From positions 57,794 through 121,793 of the forward strand of contig NZ_CANMTX010000009.1 of NCBI RefSeq assembly GCF_947500985.1: DNA of 64,000 nucleotides, written 5' to 3'. This document shows positions 18,446-27,197 of this stretch, piece after piece. The notes beneath the pieces are model-generated. The model was not told the origin of the DNA. It saw nothing but the letters and a program-made list of their open reading frames with translations, and ran no database searches. The position numbers and the translations under genes are program-made. Source of the DNA: an uncultured Maribacter sp. Lineage in GTDB: Bacteria > Bacteroidota > Bacteroidia > Flavobacteriales > Flavobacteriaceae. Position 1 is the stretch's first letter, and every line of letters begins with the position of its first letter.

Positions 18446-19858
18446 TTATACAAGTTCTACCATTAATTCTCTTGGGTCAGTTACTTTACCGGTAACGGCA
18501 GCTGCAGCAGCAACTAACGGACTAGCTAATAACGTTCTTGAACCAGGTCCTTGTCTACCTTCAAAGTTTCTGTTCGATGTACTTACCGCTAATTTTCCAG
18601 CTGGTACCTTATCATCGTTCATTGCCAAACAAGCAGAACAACCAGGCTCACGAAGTTCAAAACCAGATTCGGTCAAAATATCAAGAATTCCTTCATCTTT
18701 AATAGCAGCCTCAACTTTATGAGATCCAGGTACTAACCATGCCGTAACATTGTCAGCCTTTTTTCTGCCTTTTACGATAGAGGCAAAAGCTCTAAAATCT
18801 TCTATACGACCATTTGTACAACTTCCTAGGAAAACAAAATCAATAGGTTTGCCCATCATACTATCGCCTTCATTGAAATCCATATACTTCAATGATTTCT
18901 GGTATGTAGTAGCACCACCTTGAACGTCATTTGCCATAGGAATATCATTTGAAATTCCCATTCCCATTCCTGGGTTGGTACCGTATGTAATCATAGGTTC
19001 AATAAGAGAACCATCAAAAGTTAATTCTTTATCGAAAATGGCATCTTCATCGGTATATAATGTTTCCCAATATGCCATTGCTTTATCCCAATCTGCACCT
19101 TTTGGAGTAAACTCGCGATCTTTTACATATTCAAATGTTTTTTCATCAGGAGCGATCATACCTCCACGGGCACCCATTTCAATACTTAAGTTACAAACGG
19201 TCATACGACCTTCCATACTCATGTCTCTGAAAATTTCTCCAGCATATTCTACAAAATACCCGGTTGCACCAGAAGTCGTTAATTGAGAAATGATAAATAA
19301 AGCCACATCTTTAGGTGTAACCCCTTTACTCATTTTACCGTTAATATTAATACGCATTCTCTTAGGCTTAGGCTGCATAATACATTGTGTAGCCAATACC
19401 ATTTCAACTTCAGATGTACCAATACCAAAAGCAATTGCACCAAAAGCACCGTGTGTAGAAGTATGTGAATCTCCACAAACAATAGTAGCACCTGGTTGGG
19501 TAATACCGTATTCAGGACCTACAACGTGTACAATACCATTTTTTGCATGGCCTAATCCCCAATAAGAAATACCATATTCATTAGCATTTTCTTCTAACAT
19601 TCTTAACTGGTTTGCAGAAAGTGGATCTGCAACCGGTAAATGTTGGTTAATAGTTGGAGTGTTATGGTCAGCTGTTGCAAATGTTTTCTCAGGATGCATA
19701 ACAGGAATATTTCTGTTCTTAATACCTAGAAAAGCAACAGGGCTTGTTACTTCATGAACCATGTGTCTGTCAATGAACAGTACATCAGGACCATCTTGTA
19801 TTTTATGTACTACGTGGGAATCCCACACTTTGTCAAATAATGTTTTTGTTGCGCTCAT
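18446..19858 (-). CDS. leuC: 3-isopropylmalate dehydratase large subunit
   Basis: Catalytic, [4Fe-4S]-binding subunit of isopropylmalate isomerase. 470 residues, aconitase fold. The three cluster cysteines are visible: one in LGSCTNGR and two in [11 protein letters not shown]. Other family blocks are [25 protein letters not shown] and the C-terminal [20 protein letters not shown]. It is the first gene of the minus-strand leu operon; its promoter should lie in the 172-bp gap upstream. Confidence 0.97.
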   Translation of the reverse strand: MSATKTLFDKVWDSHVVHKIQDGPDVLFIDRHMVHEVTSPVAFLGIKNRNIPVMHPEKTFATADHNTPTINQHLPVADPLSANQLRMLEENANEYGISYWGLGHAKNGIVHVVGPEYGITQPGATIVCGDSHTSTHGAFGAIAFGIGTSEVEMVLATQCIMQPKPKRMRININGKMSKGVTPKDVALFIISQLTTSGATGYFVEYAGEIFRDMSMEGRMTVCNLSIEMGARGGMIAPDEKTFEYVKDREFTPKGADWDKAMAYWETLYTDEDAIFDKELTFDGSLIEPMITYGTNPGMGMGISNDIPMANDVQGGATTYQKSLKYMDFNEGDSMMGKPIDFVFLGSCTNGRIEDFRAFASIVKGRKKADNVTAWLVPGSHKVEAAIKDEGILDILTESGFELREPGCSACLAMNDDKVPAGKLAVSTSNRNFEGRQGPGSRTLLASPLVAAAAAVTGKVTDPRELMVELV

Positions 19859-19879
19859 ATTCTTTCTAATCTAAGTTCA

Positions 19880-19887
19880 CAAATCTA
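19880..19887 (-). promoter_or_regulatory. Candidate -7 promoter box for leuC
   Basis: On the minus strand this reads TAGATTTG, a match to TAnnTTTG, about 22 bases before the leuC ATG. No good TTG at the expected -33 distance, so support is partial. Confidence 0.35.
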
Positions 19888-20030
19888 TTAAAAACAAGGG
19901 TTTCTTAGAAATTAACACACTTGTAAATTACGATGTTCAAAATGTAATTATCTGTTAATTTTAAAATATTCAGGGTTTTATTTCGTTTTGAACAAAGTGA
20001 ATTTAATAATTTATATCATTAATAATTATA

Positions 20031-20468
20031 ATGAAAAATCATAGTATTTTGTTCGTTTATATCATGCTAGTTTGTAGCTTGATTTTATTAATATTTGGAG
20101 GGTCTCAAATTTATAGAAAGCTAAAAGTTGAAAATTCTGGAATTCAGACAGAAGGTGTGATTACTGAATATCTTTCAAAAACAAAAAGTTCACAAGCAAT
20201 ATTTGGCAGTAAAAAGCTAGTATACTCACCTTCATTTTCTTTTGTTACAAAAGATAATTTTAAGTTTACCTTAAATAATGGTAATTATCAAGATTTTAAA
20301 CCATATGAAATAGGTGAAAGTGTGCTTTTGAAATATGATATTGATGAGCCAAAAAATGTTTATATAGATAACCAGTATCTATGGAAATTTACTTCATTGC
20401 TCATAACAATAGCTTCTATATTGTTTGTTGTTTCAATTTATGAACTTCGCACACGGATTAATAATTAG
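20031..20468 (+). CDS. DUF3592-like two-helix membrane protein
   Basis: 145 residues: one membrane helix at each end (SILFVYIMLVCSLILLIFGG, about 5-24; FTSLLITIASILFVVSIYEL, about 119-138) around an extracytoplasmic beta-rich domain (GIQTEGVITEYLSKTKSS, YSPSFSFVTKDN, YEIGESVLLKYDIDEPKNVYID). This is the layout of DUF3592 proteins, whose function is not known. Single gene, convergent with recG. Confidence 0.65.
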   Translation: MKNHSILFVYIMLVCSLILLIFGGSQIYRKLKVENSGIQTEGVITEYLSKTKSSQAIFGSKKLVYSPSFSFVTKDNFKFTLNNGNYQDFKPYEIGESVLLKYDIDEPKNVYIDNQYLWKFTSLLITIASILFVVSIYELRTRINN

Positions 20469-20500
20469 TCTAAATGATTGTATCTTTTTAAGCTTTTATG

Positions 20501-20522
20501 AAACAAACGATTGGGTTTGTTT
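20501..20522. terminator. Weak hairpin between DUF3592 gene and recG
   Basis: AAACAAAC / GTTTGTTT, 8-bp perfect stem with a six-base loop, in the 68-bp gap between two convergent genes. GC-poor, so a modest two-way terminator at best. Confidence 0.4.
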
Positions 20523-20536
20523 TAATGAAACTGTTG

Positions 20537-22642
20537 TTAACTAATATATGTCCAGATATTTTTATGCTTCACCAACTGGGCGTACATATGTCTAATAATT
20601 AGATTCTCTGATTTACTTAAAGATGGGTCTTCTTTTAGTAGTTGCAAGGCGTGGTAACGAGCAGATTTTAAGATATCGTTATCCTTAACGATATCGGCTA
20701 TTTTTAAATTTAATAGTCCGCTTTGTTGGGTTCCCATAATATCGCCGGGACCTCGAAGTTTTAGATCAACCTCTGCAATTTCAAATCCGTCATTGGTGGC
20801 TACCATGGTTTCTAGTCTAGTCTTAGCTTCGCTAGATAATTTATGACTCGTCATCAGAATACAAAAGCTTTGATCGGCACCACGCCCAACACGACCACGT
20901 AACTGATGTAATTGCGAAAGACCAAAACGTTCCGCACTTTCAATAATCATTACTGAAGCATTAGGTACGTTAACCCCAACTTCAATAACGGTGGTTGCAA
21001 CCATAATTTGAGTTTCGCCCTGTACAAAACGGTTCATTTCAAACTCCTTGTCCGCTGGTTTCATTTGACCGTGAACAATAGAAATCTGATATTTTGGCTG
21101 TGGAAAATCACGAGCAATACTCTCATATCCATCCATTAGATCTTTATAATCCATTGCTTCAGACTCTTGAATTAATGGGTAAACCACATATATCTGTCTG
21201 CCTTTTTCAATCTCATCTCGTATAAATGCAAAAACCTTTAATCTATTGGCATCATAACGGTGTACTGTTTTTATAGGTTTACGCCCGGGTGGTAATTCAT
21301 CTATAACAGAGATATCTAAATCACCATACAAACTCATTGCCAATGTTCTAGGTATTGGTGTTGCTGTCATTACCAAAATATGTGGCGGAAACTCATTTTT
21401 ATGCCATAATTTAGAACGCTGGGCTACGCCAAAACGATGCTGCTCATCAATAATGGCGATACCTAAATTTTTGTATTTTACTTTATCTTCTAATAAGGCG
21501 TGAGTGCCTATTAGAATATTCAACTCTCCGTTTTCTAATTGTTCATGGATAGGTTTACGAGCCGATTTTTTGACGGAACCTGTTAATAGAGCACAAGTAA
21601 TCTCCGTTCCTTCCAGCAATTCAGAAATGCCTTGATAATGCTGGTTGGCTAGAATTTCTGTGGGTGCCATAAGACAAGCTTGAAATCCGTTATCAATTGC
21701 CAAAAGCATTGTCATTACGGCAACAATGGTTTTACCCGATCCTACATCGCCCTGTAATAACCTGTTCATTTGGGCATTGCTGCCGAGGTCTGCGCGAATT
21801 TCTTTAATTACTCGTTTCTGAGCACCAGTAAGTTCAAAAGGTAATTTATTAGAGTAAAAATCTTTAAAATAGTCACCTACTTCATTGAAAGGGAAGCCCT
21901 TAATTTTTTTCTTTCGAGATACATTTTTACCTATCAGCTGTAGTTGAATATAGAATAACTCTTCAAACTTTAAGCGAAATTGTGCCTTCGCCAATAACTC
22001 TTGACTTTTAGGGAAATGTATATTGAATAATGCTTCCGGTTTTGGTAGTAGTTTTAATTCGTACAGTAATTTATCCGATAGGCTTTCAGAAAATTTACCG
22101 TTCACCTCCATAAAAAGCTGTTGTAAAATCTTACTGATTACCTTATTTGTTATGCCTTTGTTACTTAGTTTTTCTGTGGATGGGTACACAGGTTGCATAT
22201 ACACTTTAGTGCCTTGTTGATGTGCAGACAAGGGTTCCATTTCTGGGTGCGGCATTGAAAATGTGCCATTGTACCAATTGCATTTTCCAAAAATTACATA
22301 AGGTATGTTCAGTTTAAGGTTTTCTCGCAACCATTTTTGCCCCCTAAACCAAACCAATTCTATTTCGCCGGTATCATCTTTAAAACGGGCTACTAAGCGC
22401 GAACCCTTCTTTTGTTCAACTGTTTTTAAGTGAACGACCTTACCAATTATTTGAACATCGGCACTGCTGCGTTGTAGCTGACTAATTTTATAATATTGGG
22501 TCTTATCTATATATCGATTAGGGAAAAGATTCAGCAAATCTTGACAGGTTTCAATCCCCAATTCAGACTTTAAGGTTTCAGCCCTATTTGGACCAACACC
22601 TTTTAGGTATACAACAGGGGTTTGCAAGAAGTTTGCGTTCAT
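20537..22642 (-). CDS. recG: ATP-dependent DNA helicase RecG
   Basis: Branch-migration helicase that remodels stalled forks and Holliday junctions. 701 residues: N-terminal wedge/OB domain (about 1-240), then SF2 helicase with Walker A LLQGDVGSGKT, the DEQH-type motif II IIDEQHRFG, motif III VMTATPIPRT, and motifs V/VI in TTVIEVGVNVPNA and QLRGRVGRG, and a RecG-type C-terminus. Lone gene; the 3' end faces a DUF3592 gene. Confidence 0.97.
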   Translation of the reverse strand: MNANFLQTPVVYLKGVGPNRAETLKSELGIETCQDLLNLFPNRYIDKTQYYKISQLQRSSADVQIIGKVVHLKTVEQKKGSRLVARFKDDTGEIELVWFRGQKWLRENLKLNIPYVIFGKCNWYNGTFSMPHPEMEPLSAHQQGTKVYMQPVYPSTEKLSNKGITNKVISKILQQLFMEVNGKFSESLSDKLLYELKLLPKPEALFNIHFPKSQELLAKAQFRLKFEELFYIQLQLIGKNVSRKKKIKGFPFNEVGDYFKDFYSNKLPFELTGAQKRVIKEIRADLGSNAQMNRLLQGDVGSGKTIVAVMTMLLAIDNGFQACLMAPTEILANQHYQGISELLEGTEITCALLTGSVKKSARKPIHEQLENGELNILIGTHALLEDKVKYKNLGIAIIDEQHRFGVAQRSKLWHKNEFPPHILVMTATPIPRTLAMSLYGDLDISVIDELPPGRKPIKTVHRYDANRLKVFAFIRDEIEKGRQIYVVYPLIQESEAMDYKDLMDGYESIARDFPQPKYQISIVHGQMKPADKEFEMNRFVQGETQIMVATTVIEVGVNVPNASVMIIESAERFGLSQLHQLRGRVGRGADQSFCILMTSHKLSSEAKTRLETMVATNDGFEIAEVDLKLRGPGDIMGTQQSGLLNLKIADIVKDNDILKSARYHALQLLKEDPSLSKSENLIIRHMYAQLVKHKNIWTYIS

Positions 22643-22668
22643 GGCACTAAAATAGTCTTTAGGTAGAA

Positions 22669-22695
22669 TTGCGACAAACTAAAGTATTAAATTTG
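22669..22695 (+). promoter_or_regulatory. Candidate promoter for the M1 peptidase gene
   Basis: TTG at 22669-22671 and TAAATTTG at 22688-22695, a match to the Bacteroidota TAnnTTTG -7 box, with a 16-base spacer (slightly short). It lies 26 bases before the ATG at 22721. Confidence 0.45.
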
Positions 22696-22720
22696 AGTTT
22701 CTACTAGCTTATTAATTTGT

Positions 22721-24790
22721 ATGAAAAAAATAGTTCTAGCCTTTATTCTTTGTTTTTATTTCAGTTCTTATGGTCAACATCAAGATAAAGTAGATTTTAT
22801 AAAAGGGAAGGTTTACTTAGGTCCATTACCTAAAGAGAAAAAGATAAAAGGTGGAGTGATCTATCGTTTTAATGTGTTACAAAATGTTGATTCCGTATTT
22901 TTTGATGCAAAGAATATGGATTTTTCAAAAGTAGAACTTGATGGGAAAAAGATAGTTTTTACTGCTACAGAAAAGACAATTTCCATTAAACATAAATTCA
23001 AAAAGGGAGAATCGCATAAACTGTTTCTTGAATATGTGGCGAAACCCAAACAAACGGTCTATTTCATTGGTTGGGATGATGATGTGGAAGGCAATGAACA
23101 AATATGGACGCAAGGGCAAGGAAAATACACCAGCCATTGGCTCCCTAGTTTTGATGATATGGAAGAAAAGGTAGAATTTGATTTTACAATTGAAGCCGAT
23201 AAAAAATATCAAGTAATTGCGAATGGTAACCTACTTTTAAAAACTGATAATGATGAGGAAGATGCTATTTGGTTATTTGATATGAAAAAACCAATGAGTA
23301 GTTATTTGTTGGCGTTCGCTATAGGCAATTACAATAAGCAAGTTTTGAAATCTGATAGCGGAGTAAGAATTGAAAATTACTATTACCCTAATGATAGTCT
23401 AAAAGTGGAACCTACTTATAGATATACAAAAAGGATATTTGATTTTTTAGAAAATGAAATTGGCGTGGGGTATCCTTGGCAAGATTATAAGCAGGTTCCT
23501 GTACATGATTTTTTATATGCCGGTATGGAAAATACTAGCGCTACTTTTTTCTCTGATGCTTATGTCATTGATTCCACTTCGTTTATTGATAGAAATTATG
23601 TGAACATTAATGCACATGAATTGGCGCATCAATGGTTTGGTAATTTTGTTACCGAAAAAAACAGCGAGCATCATTGGTTACATGAGGGTTTTGCTACTTA
23701 CTACGCATATTTGGCTGAGAAGGAGATTTTTGGTGATGATCATTTTTTCTGGAAGTTATTTGAAACGTCTAAAACTCTTAATAATATTTCAGAAAAAGGT
23801 GAAGGGGAGAGCTTATTGAACCCGAAAGCTAGTAGCCTAACTTTCTATGAAAAAGGAGCTTGGGCTTTAGCTGTCTTAAAAGATAAAATAGGAGAAGAGA
23901 ATTTTAAAACCGGAATTAGAAATTACTTGAATAAATATCAGTTCCAAAATGTGACTGTTGCAGAATTTATTGCTGAAATGGAGGAAACTTGCAATTATGA
24001 TTTAAGTGATTTTAAAGCTATTTGGTTAGAAGGAGACGTATTTCCAATTGATGCTGCGAAAGATTATTTAATGAAAAATAGTTCATCAGTAAGAATGTAT
24101 TATGTCTTAAAACATGATGATGAGAAAAATTTTAATTCCCCTGAAATTTTAAACGATTCAGAATTAGCTACGGAATTGAAGTTAGAATTGCTTCAACAAA
24201 AAGGTGATTTTCCTGAATTAGAACTTTTGCCTTTAATTGCTAGTGAAGATATTAGAATACGGCAATTTATTGCTCAGAAAATGGGTGTAATTCCTGAGGG
24301 TTTAAAAGAGTATGCAGAGCCGTTGTTATTAGATGATAGTTATATTACCGATGAATTAATGCTTTATAATCTATGGTCCAGTTTTGATTATGATAGAAGT
24401 ACTTATCTAGAAAAAACTAAAGATATAATTGGTTTGCCAAATAAGAATGTGCGTTTGCTTTGGCTGACATTGGCATTGTTTACTCCTGATTATAATCCTA
24501 CAGAAAGTGTTTATTATCATCGAGAGCTTGTTGGTTATACTAACACTATTTATAATCCAGAAGTTCGGCAAACAGCGTTTCAGTATTTATCTGAAATTAA
24601 AGCCCTCAATGATGATGCTTATATAAATTTGATAAAGGCAACCAACCATCATTCTTGGCAGTTTAGAAATTATGCCAGACAGTTATTTGATACCTTATGG
24701 AATGATGAAGAACAGAAAAAAGAAATTGAAAAGGTAGCAATTCAACTAAATTCATCAGATTTGCGTTATCTTAAAACGAAATTAAAGTAA
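22721..24790 (+). CDS. M1 family zinc aminopeptidase
   Basis: 689 residues, exported (signal peptide MKKIVLAFILCFYFSSYGQ). M1 metallopeptidase with all active-site parts: AGMEN exopeptidase motif (267-271), HELAH zinc motif (299-303) and the third ligand Glu322 in HEGFATY, exactly 18 residues after the second histidine. A HEAT-like helical C-terminal part follows (from about 480). It should trim N-terminal residues from peptides in the periplasm or at the surface. Two bases separate its stop from the patatin gene, so the two are one transcript. Contrast the dead M1 domain at 39983-42832. Confidence 0.93.
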   Translation: MKKIVLAFILCFYFSSYGQHQDKVDFIKGKVYLGPLPKEKKIKGGVIYRFNVLQNVDSVFFDAKNMDFSKVELDGKKIVFTATEKTISIKHKFKKGESHKLFLEYVAKPKQTVYFIGWDDDVEGNEQIWTQGQGKYTSHWLPSFDDMEEKVEFDFTIEADKKYQVIANGNLLLKTDNDEEDAIWLFDMKKPMSSYLLAFAIGNYNKQVLKSDSGVRIENYYYPNDSLKVEPTYRYTKRIFDFLENEIGVGYPWQDYKQVPVHDFLYAGMENTSATFFSDAYVIDSTSFIDRNYVNINAHELAHQWFGNFVTEKNSEHHWLHEGFATYYAYLAEKEIFGDDHFFWKLFETSKTLNNISEKGEGESLLNPKASSLTFYEKGAWALAVLKDKIGEENFKTGIRNYLNKYQFQNVTVAEFIAEMEETCNYDLSDFKAIWLEGDVFPIDAAKDYLMKNSSSVRMYYVLKHDDEKNFNSPEILNDSELATELKLELLQQKGDFPELELLPLIASEDIRIRQFIAQKMGVIPEGLKEYAEPLLLDDSYITDELMLYNLWSSFDYDRSTYLEKTKDIIGLPNKNVRLLWLTLALFTPDYNPTESVYYHRELVGYTNTIYNPEVRQTAFQYLSEIKALNDDAYINLIKATNHHSWQFRNYARQLFDTLWNDEEQKKEIEKVAIQLNSSDLRYLKTKLK

Positions 24791-24792
24791 TA

Positions 24793-25707
24793 ATGAAAGC
24801 ATTGGTTATTTCTGGTGGTGGTAGTAAAGGAGCCTTTGCAGGTGGTGTTGCCCAATACCTTATTCAAGAACAAGGAAAAAAGTATGATATTTTTGTAGGC
24901 ACTTCTACGGGGAGCTTACTTATTTCTCATTTAGCTTTGGGTAAGCTAGATAAGATTAAAGAAATTTATTCTAATGTTAATCAAAAAAGCATATTTAATA
25001 ATTGTCCTTTTTTGGTAAAGAATATTCGAGGCAACGAAGAGATTTCTATAAATCACTGGAATGTTCTTAGAAATTTCATGAGCGGTAAAAAGACTTTTGG
25101 TGAAAGTGAAAATTTGCGTAAGCTTATTGAGAACAGTCTAACTATTGAGGAGTTTGAAACTTTAAAAAACGGAGATTCTGATGTTGTTATAACCGTTTCT
25201 AATTTATCATTGAATCAAGTAGAGTATAAATCTATTAAAGATTGTACGTACGAAGATTATTGCGATTGGATATGGATTTCAGCCAACTACACGCCGTTTA
25301 TGAGTTTGGTTCGTAAAAATTATTGTGAGTATGCCGATGGTGGTTTAGGTAGTATTGTACCTATCGAAGAGGCAATTAAAAGAGGCGCAACTGAGGTAGA
25401 TGTTGTTGTCTTACATACCGAAGTAAATTATATGAATAGGGTGGCATCTCGTAATCCGTTCGAGCTAATTACGAATATGTTGAGTTTTATTCTTGATCGA
25501 ATTGAAAATCAAAATATTAGAATAGGTAAATTGGTTGCTAATCAAAAGAATGCCATTATCAATCTTTTCTATACACCAACAATATTAACTACCAATTCTT
25601 TAATATTCGATAAAGCAAAAATGACACTGTGGTGGAAGAGAGGTTATCTGTATGCTAAAAATAAGAATGAAGAAACAAACCCAATAGAACCCAACGAGCA
25701 TGAATAG
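24793..25707 (+). CDS. Patatin-like phospholipase
   Basis: 304 residues. Patatin Ser-Asp dyad hydrolase: oxyanion loop SGGGSKGAFAGG (7-18), nucleophile elbow GTSTG (36-40, Ser38), and the acid residue in ADGG (Asp182). No signal peptide or barrel domain, so a cytoplasmic lipid acyl hydrolase of the single-domain bacterial kind. It starts 2 bp after the M1 aminopeptidase gene, which implies co-transcription and possible translational coupling, though no shared function is evident. Confidence 0.9.
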   Translation: MKALVISGGGSKGAFAGGVAQYLIQEQGKKYDIFVGTSTGSLLISHLALGKLDKIKEIYSNVNQKSIFNNCPFLVKNIRGNEEISINHWNVLRNFMSGKKTFGESENLRKLIENSLTIEEFETLKNGDSDVVITVSNLSLNQVEYKSIKDCTYEDYCDWIWISANYTPFMSLVRKNYCEYADGGLGSIVPIEEAIKRGATEVDVVVLHTEVNYMNRVASRNPFELITNMLSFILDRIENQNIRIGKLVANQKNAIINLFYTPTILTTNSLIFDKAKMTLWWKRGYLYAKNKNEETNPIEPNEHE

Positions 25708-25746
25708 TGTTCTCTGAAAAATAGGCTTAAATGTATAGCTACAAAC

Positions 25747-25778
25747 AAAAAATGCTTTCCATCCGGAAAGCATTTTTT
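25747..25778. terminator. Two-way intrinsic terminator
   Basis: A 14-bp perfect stem (AAAAAATGCTTTCC with GGAAAGCATTTTTT) and four-base loop, between the patatin gene and the convergent DUF7935-like gene. Confidence 0.92.
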
Positions 25779-25800
25779 TATTTCAGTATAATTTTAATTT

Positions 25801-26319
25801 CTACCATAAGTCGCCAATTTCTCTTTTTACAAAAGATAGGGCAGTAGCAGATGGTGAAGTTTTGTCCATTGTTTCGTTTAAAATATCTTCTCTCAGTTTA
25901 TCCGCAGTTTCTGTATTACTCATTGCTGCTTTTCTGATCATTTGAATCGTTGCACTTTTTGCCGCTTTAATAATATTCCAACATTCATCTGTCATGTAAA
26001 TTTGCTGCGAAAGGTTATGGTCAAACTCAGTTTCTATACTTTTAACTAACAAATTCTCATATGCGTTTTTATCATCACTTTGTGGCGCTACACGCACTAC
26101 TAAGCTAGGTATTGCAATACGTTCTAAGAATAACGCCATTCTTTCATAAGCTTGTAAACGAACTGGTAGCGTGTCTTTTTGAGAATCTTTATGTAAAAGA
26201 AAACGTCTTCTACCTTCTTCATTATTAGTATGCATTCTAAAGAAATAGAAAGCTATTGCACCAGTAACAACTGAAGGTATTAAATAAGCGAAAAGTTGAA
26301 AAATTTGGTCGGAGTTCAT
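25801..26319 (-). CDS. Conserved flavobacterial membrane-anchored protein (DUF7935-like)
   Basis: 172 residues with one N-terminal membrane helix (IFQLFAYLIPSVVTGAIAFYFF, about 6-27) and a charged, mostly helical cytoplasmic part containing PVRLQAYERMALFLERI, a phrase I associate with a conserved Bacteroidota family of unknown function (DUF7935 from memory). No catalytic motif. Downstream of the OmpA-like gene by 82 bp on the same strand; ends at a strong terminator. Confidence 0.6.
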   Translation of the reverse strand: MNSDQIFQLFAYLIPSVVTGAIAFYFFRMHTNNEEGRRRFLLHKDSQKDTLPVRLQAYERMALFLERIAIPSLVVRVAPQSDDKNAYENLLVKSIETEFDHNLSQQIYMTDECWNIIKAAKSATIQMIRKAAMSNTETADKLREDILNETMDKTSPSATALSFVKREIGDLW

Positions 26320-26401
26320 TTTTTAATTAGTTATTAATTACGAAATAAGAACGTCCAAATTTCTCAATTAGTATAGTGTTTTATCGATGAAATACAAGTA
26401 T

Positions 26402-27172
26402 TTAGTTTTTAGCGTCTCCCTTAGCCATATCATAAAATGCTTTATAATCTGGTTGAAACTTTATTTGTAGTGATTCTCGTAAGCCACCATCTTGAGCAAC
26501 AGCTATAATTCGTTCACCATTTACACCAAAGTCTTTTATTAAAATACTAGCAACTGCCGTCGCTTGCTGTATGGCAATATTCATTTCGCCAGTAATATTT
26601 AAACTAGCAACAGTAATAACACTATTAGGATTTGCATTTGCAACCTTCGCCACATTTTCTATCCATCCCATTGATTCGCTAGACAGATTAACGCCAACAC
26701 CATCGGTAAAAAAATAGTCTAGTTTTTCAGAAATAATTACAGAGCCATCAGCTACACCAACTTTTGCATTTTCTCCTAAAACTTGCTTTGCGTTTGTCAA
26801 TATTACAACAGCGGTAGAATCATTACTAGCAACAGCATCTGTAACACCTTTTAGTTGCTTTTCTTTTCTATCTAAAGCAGCCATGGTCTTATTGATGTTC
26901 TCAGAATTCTGACTAGATAAGGCTGCAAAACTATTCAAGTTCTTCATTAATGTAGCGTTTGCATCTTGTAGCTCCGTCACTTGAGATTGATACTCATTCG
27001 AACGTTGATCTGCCAACTTTTCATTGTGCTGAGAAGTGCTGACCATTCTAGATATAGAATCTAGTTTATATTTTAATTCTTGATTCTGTTTAATCAGTTC
27101 ACTTTTTTTCTGAGCCTGAATCGCATTTAATCCTAAAAGAAATATAGCTGAATAAATAAAAAAACGTTTCAT
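26402..27172 (-). CDS. OmpA-like protein with degenerate peptidoglycan-binding domain
   Basis: 256 residues from the ATG at 27172, which gives a proper signal peptide (MKRFFIYSAIFLLGLNAIQAQ); a longer frame to 27214 would overlap the upstream gene and hide the signal. A coiled coil (about 20-105) is followed by an OmpA_C-like fold (about 118-230). By eye it aligns with the OmpA lipoprotein at 33353-34207 (RATAVVRILQNDF vs QATAVASILIKDF), but the GHTD aspartate and the NRRTRI arginine block that bind peptidoglycan are missing (SLNITGE and ESLQIK instead). So a divergent paralogue, probably periplasmic, probably not a cell-wall anchor. Confidence 0.7.
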   Translation of the reverse strand: MKRFFIYSAIFLLGLNAIQAQKKSELIKQNQELKYKLDSISRMVSTSQHNEKLADQRSNEYQSQVTELQDANATLMKNLNSFAALSSQNSENINKTMAALDRKEKQLKGVTDAVASNDSTAVVILTNAKQVLGENAKVGVADGSVIISEKLDYFFTDGVGVNLSSESMGWIENVAKVANANPNSVITVASLNITGEMNIAIQQATAVASILIKDFGVNGERIIAVAQDGGLRESLQIKFQPDYKAFYDMAKGDAKN

Positions 27173-27197
27173 ATGAATATGCATTAAATAGGTTAAT

